From Lachnospiraceae bacterium (GTDB taxonomy: Bacteria > Bacillota > Clostridia > Lachnospirales > Lachnospiraceae): a stretch of 20,001 bases of DNA. A model generated the notes under the pieces. That model was not told the DNA's origin, made no database searches, and was given only the letters and a program-made list of their open reading frames with translations. The stretch lies in assembly GCA_900763175.1 (NCBI GenBank), contig CAAFJI010000023.1, positions 1 through 20,001 of the forward strand. The letters run 5' to 3'. Below are positions 8,798-15,756 of the stretch, piece after piece; the stretch's first letter is position 1, and every line of letters begins with the position of its first letter. A program made the position numbers and the translations under genes.

Positions 8798-8827
8798 AAT
8801 TTACAATTTTGTAAATTAATTTACAAT
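8798..8827. promoter_or_regulatory. Candidate AraC-type operator before the symporter gene
   Basis: TTACAAT at 8801-8807 and 8821-8827 repeats with the same 20-bp period as at 3840-3866. The first copy also forms half of a perfect palindrome, AATTTACAA-TT-TTGTAAATT (8798-8817). The stretch is AT-rich, directly after the GH94 stop codon, and not followed by terminator features. It suggests a second regulated promoter inside the gene run. Confidence 0.6.
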
Positions 8828-8847
8828 AATTATCTATAGAAAAACAG

Positions 8848-8853
8848 TATAGT
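8848..8853 (+). promoter_or_regulatory. Probable -10 of the symporter promoter
   Basis: TATAGT begins 21 bp past the second TTACAAT box. The -35 position (about 8825-8830) reads AATAAT and is overlapped by the putative operator, the geometry of an activator-dependent promoter. It is followed by AGGAGG and the start codon at 8889. Confidence 0.4.
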
Positions 8854-8888
8854 AAACCTATCATCAATGATACAGGAGGAGAGTAAAG

Positions 8889-10319
8889 ATGGCAAAAGAC
8901 AAAAACGCACCCCGTTACGACAAGCAGGGCGCAAGGCGCGTAATGCGCAAAAGAGATTATTTGGCAGATCTCGGCGGACAGCTCGCATTAGGGCTGATGG
9001 CGAATCTGGTCGGACAGCTCAATTATTTCTACACGGACAAGGTAGGACTGGCTGTCGGAAGTGTTGGTATTGTATTGGCAATCTCAAAGGTGATTGATGC
9101 ATTCACGGATGTGATTGCGGGGAATTTTATCGATCATTCAAAAGGAGGCGACCATAAGTATTTCAGATGGATCCTGCCGCAGATTATTCCGGCAGCCTTG
9201 ATTATGGTTCTGATGTTTACCGTACCGATTCAGGCAGGACAGATTCCGGGCGTAATCTACGCGCTGATTACGAATCTGGTATTGTCCGCAGGTCTTTATA
9301 CCTTTATTGCGACCCCGTTTGCGGCAGTTATGACTGTACGAAGCAGAAGCTTGAGCGAGAGAGGAAGTATCGGGCTGTTCCGTGCGGTTGCCAATTATGG
9401 CGCTGGAATGCTGATCTCCATTCTCACGATCCCGGTGACAAATATGCTGGGCGGCACACAGTCCGCATGGATCAAATACGGCGTGGTACTTGGTGTACTG
9501 GTATTTGTTCTGTTTGCAATCTGCTGCCATAACGGCCGCAAAGCCAAATTTGCATGTGATTACGAAGAAGAAGAAACCGAGGGAGCTGCTGAAGAAGAGG
9601 AAGAGCCGGTTCCTTTCAAAGAAGCAATGACAATGCTTCTGAAGAATAAATACTGGGTGATCATCCTGCTCTTTAACTTGACCACAAGTGTTACGAGCGG
9701 TATCGCGGCATCTGGCAGTATATACTACTGTAAATGGATTTTCGGAAATGATAATCTGGTCGGAATAATCGGAGCAGCAGGTATGTTGGCTACCGTAGTG
9801 GGATTCATCTTATCCAAGCCGATTATTGCTGGACTTGGAATCAAGAGGACAATCTCCATCGGGCTCTTAGGAGCGGCGATACTCGCAGGCATTCGCTGCT
9901 TTATACCGACGAACTTTACAGTTTGTGTGGTGACCGGTCTATTAGGCAGCTTTGTACAGATTCCGATGATGAGTCTGTATGGCGTGCTGACATCCATGAC
10001 CATTGATTACAATGAGTGGAAATATGATAAGAAGCTGGTGGCAATGTCGGGCGGAGCAATCGGCTTTGGCAGTAAGGTTGGAAATGGCCTTGGTGCAGCA
10101 ATACTGTCGGCGTTCCTGGCAATCGGTGCATATGATGCCACGCTGGAAGTCGCAAGTACATCCATGATATATTCCATCTATGGATTCTCAAATTATCTTC
10201 CGGTTGTGATCAACCTTGTGATGTTTGTAATCTTCCTGAAATTCGATCTGGAAGAAAAGCTGCCGAAGATGCGCGAGGAAATCGCTGCGCGCAGAGCAGG
10301 AAAGACCATTGAAAAATAA
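8889..10319 (+). CDS. GPH-family (MelB-type) glycoside:cation symporter
   Basis: This 476-residue membrane protein is a glycoside-pentoside-hexuronide:cation symporter of the major facilitator superfamily, about the usual size, with roughly twelve hydrophobic segments. The family signature near residues 68-95, DAFTDVIAGNFIDHSKGG then DHKYFRW, corresponds to the MelB cation-site region with its paired aspartates, and a typical C-terminal half follows, with MTIDYNEWKYDKK. A long acidic stretch (about 224-245, rich in Glu) sits in the central cytoplasmic loop. It is the only transporter in the window and would import the intact oligosaccharide or glycoside for the cytoplasmic enzymes around it. 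The start has AGGAGGAG just upstream. It has its own candidate promoter and operator. The sugar carried is unknown. Confidence 0.92.
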   Translation: MAKDKNAPRYDKQGARRVMRKRDYLADLGGQLALGLMANLVGQLNYFYTDKVGLAVGSVGIVLAISKVIDAFTDVIAGNFIDHSKGGDHKYFRWILPQIIPAALIMVLMFTVPIQAGQIPGVIYALITNLVLSAGLYTFIATPFAAVMTVRSRSLSERGSIGLFRAVANYGAGMLISILTIPVTNMLGGTQSAWIKYGVVLGVLVFVLFAICCHNGRKAKFACDYEEEETEGAAEEEEEPVPFKEAMTMLLKNKYWVIILLFNLTTSVTSGIAASGSIYYCKWIFGNDNLVGIIGAAGMLATVVGFILSKPIIAGLGIKRTISIGLLGAAILAGIRCFIPTNFTVCVVTGLLGSFVQIPMMSLYGVLTSMTIDYNEWKYDKKLVAMSGGAIGFGSKVGNGLGAAILSAFLAIGAYDATLEVASTSMIYSIYGFSNYLPVVINLVMFVIFLKFDLEEKLPKMREEIAARRAGKTIEK

Positions 10320-10374
10320 GAAACAGATATTATCAAGAAGCAGGCAAAGCTGAAAGAAACATTGTAATTATGAG

Positions 10375-10408
10375 AGCCGGCGCTTCCGTCGGAATCGGAG
10401 CGCCGGCT
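10375..10408. other. GC-rich intercistronic hairpin
   Basis: A perfect 9-bp stem, AGCCGGCGC with GCGCCGGCT, extended inward by TCCG/CGGA with one bulged T, lies between the symporter and rhamnosidase genes. No T-run follows on either strand, so it is not a standard intrinsic terminator. It could stabilise the upstream mRNA or mark a processing point that sets different expression for transporter and enzymes. A lone inverted TTACAAT half-site (ATTGTAA, 10361-10367) precedes it. Confidence 0.6.
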
Positions 10409-10452
10409 TGAGTTATAGGCGGAAAATAGTAATAGGGAAATGGACAGGCAGG

Positions 10453-10458
10453 AAGGAG
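10453..10458 (+). promoter_or_regulatory. Ribosome binding site fixing the GH78 start at 10468
   Basis: AAGGAG lies 9 bp before the ATG at 10468. The frame is open further up to a TTG at 10408 at the foot of the hairpin, but that codon has no ribosome site, so the shorter 913-residue protein is preferred. Confidence 0.8.
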
Positions 10459-10467
10459 AAGACAAGA

Positions 10468-13209
10468 ATGAAAATTTATGATTTCAGGATAGAATACAGG
10501 GAACAGCCCAAAGGACTGGCTGTGAAGATTCCCCGCTTTTCATGGAAGATCGCATCAGGTGACAACAATGTGGTGCAGACAGCATGGCATCTGATTGTGA
10601 GCAGTGCAGAAAAATGCTTCTGGGACAGTGGAAAGATTGAGAGTGATCAGTCTGTGCTGGTTCCTTATGCCGGACAAGCGCTTACCAGAGAACAGGAGTA
10701 TCAGGTTTCTCTCGAAATCTGGGACAATTATGGAAATAGAGCAAAAGCAGAAACAGCTTTTACAACAGGTATTTTTGATACCGGAGATTTTCAGGCTAAG
10801 ATGATCACACATGATTTCCCTCCTGAGGAGACGGCGTGCCCGGTATTCTTCCGGAAATTTTCTTCGGACAAGGAAGTATCATCTGCCTGCATTTACGCCA
10901 CGGCACTTGGTGTTTATGAGATTACTCTGAACGGAAAAAGGGTAGAAGATTATTACATGGCACCCGGCTGGACAGATTACCATAAGATTTTGCAGTATCA
11001 ATATTATGATGTGACAGACAGGCTGCAAGGGACAGGAAAGGAAAATGTCCTGGAATTGACCGTGGGCAATGGCTGGTATAAAGGGATTCTCAGCTTTGAC
11101 TGTAAGCCGGACAGGTATGGGGATCGGACTGCTGTTTGGGCAGAGCTTCATGTGCGTTATACAGACGGGACAGAAGAGGTAATTACTACGGATGAGACAT
11201 GGCATGTGCGTACTGGCCAGATTCGTTACAGTGAGATTTACATGGGAGAGACAATTGATACAAATGCCCCTGATATCAGAGAGGGAAAAGTATCTGCCGT
11301 GCCAGAAGCCGTATTTCATTCGACTGTATTGACGCCGCAGCTAAATGAACCGGTGCGGGTGACTGAGTGCTTGAAGGCAAAGAGTGTTTTCACGGATCCC
11401 AAAGGGAATATACTTGTAGATTTCGGCCAGAACCTTACAGGTCTTGTAGAAATCAGAATCCGGGGAGAAAAAGGCCAGAAAATCACTGTCCGCCATGCGG
11501 AGACTCTGGATCAGGACGGTGTATTTTACCCGGACACTCTGCGGACGGCAAAATCCGAGGACACCTATATCCTAAACGGGGAAGAACAGGTTCTCATGCC
11601 CCACTTTACATTCCATGGATTCCGGTATGCTGCCGTGGAGGGAATAGAGAATCCCCGACCTGAGATGTTTACAGCCTGCGTAATGCATTCAGATATGAGA
11701 AAGACCGGGGAGTTCCACTGCTCCAATGAAAAAGTGAACCAGCTCCAGAGCAATATTTCCTGGAGTCTGCGTGATAATTTCTTTGATATCCCCTCCGACT
11801 GTCCTCAAAGGGATGAGCGGCTTGGATGGATGGGAGATGCGCAGGTATTCTCGTGGACAGCAGCGTTCAACCGGGAGACGGCTCTGTTTTTTACAAAATG
11901 GATGAGGGATGTATCGGCGGCATCTTCACTGGAACGGGGAGTGCCTCATATAGTACCGGACATACAGGAAACTTACAGTTCCGCGGCGTGGAGCGATGCG
12001 GCAGTGATCATACCATGGGTAGTCTACCAGACGTATGGAGACACACGTATTTTAGAAGAATCATGGAAATGTATGCACGAGTGGGTAGATTATATTCACA
12101 ATCATGTAAATGAAAACGGGCTGTGGATGACCAATTACCAGTATGGCGACTGGCTGGCACTGGATCGTGAGATGGGAGATAAAAGCGTTGGAGCTACAGA
12201 TGTTTACTTTGTGGCAAACGCTTACTATATATACGTCACAGAGCTTGTGGCAAAGACGGCTCATGTGCTGGGAAAATATGAAGAGGCGGCATATTATGAA
12301 GTGCTCCGTGAAAAGACGCTGGACTCTTTCAGGAAAGAATATTACACCGCAAGAGGCAGGATCGTCAGCGAGACTCAGACTGCATGCGCGCTGTCTCTCT
12401 ATTTTAACCTGGCATATGAAAAGGATAGGGAAAATATTGTACAAATGCTGGTGAGCAATATAGAAGATCATCAGAATCATTTGACCACAGGATTTGTAGG
12501 GACGCCGTATTTATGTCATGCCTTGTCTGAGAACAAAGCGCATGATACGGCCGGACTCCTGTTTATGAGAGAGGATCTGCCATCATGGCTGTATGCTGTG
12601 AATAAGGGCGCGACGACGCTTTGGGAGAGGTGGGACGCCGTCCTGCCGGACGGCACCATGCAGGATCCGGGGCTTAATTCTATGAACCACTATGCAAATG
12701 GAGCGATCGGCGATTGGATGTATCGGAAAATCGGCGGTATAAACCAGACGAAAGCCGGATACAGGAGATTTTATGTAAAGCCGATGTTTGTAAGGGGAAT
12801 CGAAGAGGCAAGGACAGAGCTGGAGTCTCCTTACGGAAAGATTGTTTCCTGTTGGAGCTGCCGCAATGGAAAGATCCGTGTGGAGGTCAGCGTACCTGCC
12901 AATACGAGGGCGGATCTGTTCCTGCCGGAAAAAGAGGAATCCTTTGAGGTGGGATCGGGAACACATGTGTATGAATATGACACAAACACAAGTTTAAAAG
13001 AGCTGAAATTCACTCTGGACAGTACACTGGGAGAGATTCTGGACGAACCTCTTGGCATGAAGATGATGGAAGAGATGCTGCCGGAGCTTGTACACAATCC
13101 AATGATCGAGTATGCAAGGCAAATGACTCTGGCTGAAGGAATCAGCTCTGCCCCAGAGGTAAAAGCGGTTTATGAAGCCGTACTAAAAGAATTGAATGCG
13201 CAGATGTAA
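10468..13209 (+). CDS. GH78 alpha-L-rhamnosidase
   Basis: This 913-residue inverting alpha-L-rhamnosidase would remove terminal rhamnose from glycosides or oligosaccharides. The N-terminal beta-domains contain ATALGVYEITLNGKRVEDYY and APGWTDYHKILQYQYYDVT, typical of the rhamnosidase N domain, then DFGQNLTGLVEIRIRG and HAETLDQDGVFYPDTLRTAK from the next sandwich. The (alpha/alpha)6 catalytic domain carries DCPQRDERLGWMGDAQ, with Glu450 as likely general acid, and TTLWERWDA, with Glu720 as likely general base. The spacing of 270 is close to that in the Streptomyces avermitilis enzyme (Glu636/Glu895). A C-terminal beta-sandwich and a helical tail of about 60 residues follow. No signal peptide is seen, so it acts on imported substrate. 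The next GH3 gene begins 17 bp after its stop, indicating co-transcription. Which rhamnosyl linkage it prefers is not readable. Confidence 0.94.
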   Translation: MKIYDFRIEYREQPKGLAVKIPRFSWKIASGDNNVVQTAWHLIVSSAEKCFWDSGKIESDQSVLVPYAGQALTREQEYQVSLEIWDNYGNRAKAETAFTTGIFDTGDFQAKMITHDFPPEETACPVFFRKFSSDKEVSSACIYATALGVYEITLNGKRVEDYYMAPGWTDYHKILQYQYYDVTDRLQGTGKENVLELTVGNGWYKGILSFDCKPDRYGDRTAVWAELHVRYTDGTEEVITTDETWHVRTGQIRYSEIYMGETIDTNAPDIREGKVSAVPEAVFHSTVLTPQLNEPVRVTECLKAKSVFTDPKGNILVDFGQNLTGLVEIRIRGEKGQKITVRHAETLDQDGVFYPDTLRTAKSEDTYILNGEEQVLMPHFTFHGFRYAAVEGIENPRPEMFTACVMHSDMRKTGEFHCSNEKVNQLQSNISWSLRDNFFDIPSDCPQRDERLGWMGDAQVFSWTAAFNRETALFFTKWMRDVSAASSLERGVPHIVPDIQETYSSAAWSDAAVIIPWVVYQTYGDTRILEESWKCMHEWVDYIHNHVNENGLWMTNYQYGDWLALDREMGDKSVGATDVYFVANAYYIYVTELVAKTAHVLGKYEEAAYYEVLREKTLDSFRKEYYTARGRIVSETQTACALSLYFNLAYEKDRENIVQMLVSNIEDHQNHLTTGFVGTPYLCHALSENKAHDTAGLLFMREDLPSWLYAVNKGATTLWERWDAVLPDGTMQDPGLNSMNHYANGAIGDWMYRKIGGINQTKAGYRRFYVKPMFVRGIEEARTELESPYGKIVSCWSCRNGKIRVEVSVPANTRADLFLPEKEESFEVGSGTHVYEYDTNTSLKELKFTLDSTLGEILDEPLGMKMMEEMLPELVHNPMIEYARQMTLAEGISSAPEVKAVYEAVLKELNAQM

Positions 13210-13225
13210 AAGGAGAAGAAAGTAA

Positions 13226-15685
13226 ATGGTACAGCAGAAGGTAAAATATACAGACACCGAGAGAACTCCGGCTGAACGGGCACGGGCACTTCTCGAAGAA
13301 ATGACTTTAGACGAGAAGATGGCGCAGCTTGGCTGCATTTTCCCATTTGGCGACAGCTATGATGATATGGAACAGCAGGCTTTGGAGATGCCTTACGGGA
13401 TTGGACAGGTGAGTACTCTGGAAATGCGCAGGATAGGCACGCTGGAAGAGGCCGCCGGATGGCAGAGGAAGATGCAGGAGACTGTGATGAGACAAAGCCC
13501 TCATCATATCCCGGCAATCTTTCATATGGAGGGACTGTGCGGAGCATTTATTCAGGAAGGAACCAGTTTCCCATCCGGAATCGCCAGAGGCTCAGGATGG
13601 GATCCGGAGCTGGAAGAGAAGATAGCCAAAGTGGTGGCAAAACAGGAAGCAGCCTGCGGCATCACTCACATTCTGGCTCCGGTGCTGGATATTTCAAGGG
13701 ATTCCCGCATGGGAAGACAGGGAGAGACCTACGGGGAAGACCCGGCTCTGGCGGCAGCTCTGGGAGCGGCATATACGAAAGGAATCCAGACAACAGAGGC
13801 AGGCGGAAGAAGACCGGAAAGTGTCGCCAAGCATTTTCTCGGATTTCACAATTCACAGGGCGGTATTCACGGAACGAACAGTGATACGCCGTCCCGGCTC
13901 ATGGAAGAAATATACGGCAAGCCTTTCCAGTCTGCGATTTCTGAATCCGAGCTGAAAGGGGTCATGCCCTGTTATAATTCTATCGATGGCGAGCCGGCTT
14001 CCGTTTCACACAGGCTGCTCACGGAACTTCTCAGAGAAAAGATGGGGTTTGACGGTCTGTGTGTCAGCGACTACGGCGGCATTAACAATGCCCACGAGGT
14101 CCAGCGAATCGGGGAGACTATCGGAGAAACAGGGCTTCTTGCCATGGAAGCAGGGATGGACATAGAGATGCCGAAAGCGACCGGATATGGAGAAGAACTC
14201 AAAGAAATGTTCCGAAGCGGGCAGGCGGATACAGAACTGTTGGACCGGACCGTTCTGCGGGTGTTGGAAGCCAAGTTCCGCATGGGTCTGTTTGAGCATC
14301 CGTTCGCCATGGATGGTGAGTCCTGTCAAAAGATTTTTGAAGAGAAAGAGGGGGCGGAGTTATCTTTCCGGTCAGCAAGAGAGTCCATGGTACTCCTGAA
14401 AAACAACGGGATACTTCCTTTGTCAGGTAAGATAAAGAAGCTTGCCCTGATCGGGCCTCATGCAGACTGTGCCCGAAAGTTCTTCGGCGGATATACCCAT
14501 CTGTGCATGATGGAGTCGGTCTACGCTGTCGCAAGCTCCATCGCAGGGGTAGAGGGCAGCCCGGAGTCCGGGCAGATCAGCGGAGCAATGCTGCCAAATG
14601 GTGAGCCGGTGAATTATGTCCCAGGTACAAAGATCCAGTCAGACGAAGCGGAGCTTTTTGATGATATCCTGCGCCTGCAGAAGCCGGACTGCAGAAGCCT
14701 GTTAGAAGAACTGAAGGAGCGGATGACAGACACGGAGATTCTGTATGCATACGGGTATCCGGTTGCCGGAAAGGATCAGGGCAGATTTGAAGAAGCGCTG
14801 CAGGCAGTCAGGGAAGCAGATGCTGTGATCCTGACTCTGGGAGGAAAGCACGGCACATGCTCTATGGCGACCATGGGCGAAGGTGTGGACGCTGCCGACA
14901 TCAATCTGCCGGAATGTCAGGATGCATTTATTCAGGCTGCCGCTGCATGTGGTAAGCCTTTGATTGGGGTTCATTTTGATGGAAGACCAATCTCCAGTGA
15001 CACAGCAGACCAATATCTGGATGCCATCATAGAAGCCTGGAACCCAGCGGAAACGGGAGCGCAGGCTGTGGCGGATGTCCTGCTGGGTGCATATAACCCG
15101 GGCGGTAAGCTGCCGGTATCCGTGGCATATCACGCCGGACAGATTCCAATTTATTATAATCACCCGAACGGTTCTGCATGGCACCAGCAGGAGAGTATCG
15201 GATTTGTCAACTATGTGGATCTTCCCCATACACCGCGATATTGCTTCGGGCATGGATTGTCTTATACACGGTTTGAGTATCCAGAAATTCATATATCGGC
15301 AGCAGAGATTGGAGCAGAAGAATCGGTACAGATTAGCTGTGTGGTAAAGAATGCAGGAAACTGTGCCGGGGATGAGGTAGTACAGCTTTATCTCAGGGAC
15401 AGATTCGCAAGTATGACACGTCCGGTGAAAGAGCTTGCCGGATTTAAGCGGATCCATATGGAGCCGGAAGAAAAAGTGCGGGTCACATTTACAGTGCAGG
15501 CGGATCAGTCAGCATTTCTTGACAGGCAGATGCGCTGGAAGGTGGAAAAAGGGGATATAGATGCAGAAATTGGAAGTTCTTCTGAGGATATCCGGTTAAA
15601 AGGAACATACCGAATCACAGAAGATAAATGGATCAATGGAATGGAAAGGGCATTTTATGCGAAAGCACGGGAAGTAAGACTATAA
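13226..15685 (+). CDS. GH3 beta-glycosidase, canonical domain order
   Basis: This 819-residue GH3 enzyme has the standard order. The catalytic N domain (about 10-365) opens with RALLEEMTLDEKMAQLG and contains DSRMGRQGETYGEDP, KHFLGFHNSQGG and the nucleophile Asp282 in CVSDYGG. The C domain (about 385-660) has ESMVLLKNNGILPLSG. Glu552 in GEGVDAADINLP sits where the acid/base of many GH3 enzymes lies, although the usual DR after it is DA here. A C-terminal FnIII-like domain follows, with ELAGFKRIHMEPEEKVRVTF. It has no signal peptide. The start is 17 bp after the rhamnosidase stop, with AAAGGAG between. It most likely hydrolyses beta-glucosides or beta-xylosides; motif inspection does not separate these. 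It differs in architecture from the other two GH3 enzymes here, so it probably handles a different linkage or aglycone. Confidence 0.92.
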   Translation: MVQQKVKYTDTERTPAERARALLEEMTLDEKMAQLGCIFPFGDSYDDMEQQALEMPYGIGQVSTLEMRRIGTLEEAAGWQRKMQETVMRQSPHHIPAIFHMEGLCGAFIQEGTSFPSGIARGSGWDPELEEKIAKVVAKQEAACGITHILAPVLDISRDSRMGRQGETYGEDPALAAALGAAYTKGIQTTEAGGRRPESVAKHFLGFHNSQGGIHGTNSDTPSRLMEEIYGKPFQSAISESELKGVMPCYNSIDGEPASVSHRLLTELLREKMGFDGLCVSDYGGINNAHEVQRIGETIGETGLLAMEAGMDIEMPKATGYGEELKEMFRSGQADTELLDRTVLRVLEAKFRMGLFEHPFAMDGESCQKIFEEKEGAELSFRSARESMVLLKNNGILPLSGKIKKLALIGPHADCARKFFGGYTHLCMMESVYAVASSIAGVEGSPESGQISGAMLPNGEPVNYVPGTKIQSDEAELFDDILRLQKPDCRSLLEELKERMTDTEILYAYGYPVAGKDQGRFEEALQAVREADAVILTLGGKHGTCSMATMGEGVDAADINLPECQDAFIQAAAACGKPLIGVHFDGRPISSDTADQYLDAIIEAWNPAETGAQAVADVLLGAYNPGGKLPVSVAYHAGQIPIYYNHPNGSAWHQQESIGFVNYVDLPHTPRYCFGHGLSYTRFEYPEIHISAAEIGAEESVQISCVVKNAGNCAGDEVVQLYLRDRFASMTRPVKELAGFKRIHMEPEEKVRVTFTVQADQSAFLDRQMRWKVEKGDIDAEIGSSSEDIRLKGTYRITEDKWINGMERAFYAKAREVRL

Positions 15686-15756
15686 ATCCGTTAGATTTAT
15701 ACAGCAGGTCGGCTGTCAGGTTCGGCAGGAAATGAGAAAACAGGAGAGGATAAAAA

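Noticed and set aside
10375..10408. Rho-independent terminator after the symporter gene
   Set aside because: The hairpin is strong, but there is no T-run on either strand, so it is listed only as a hairpin.
10408..10467. N-terminal extension of the rhamnosidase from a TTG codon
   Set aside because: It starts at the hairpin foot without a ribosome site; AAGGAG at 10453-10458 supports the ATG at 10468.
14702..15457. Open frame of 251 codons on the - strand inside the canonical GH3 gene
   Set aside because: The composition is Cys/His/Ile-rich and it is antisense to conserved GH3 sequence, with no family resemblance.
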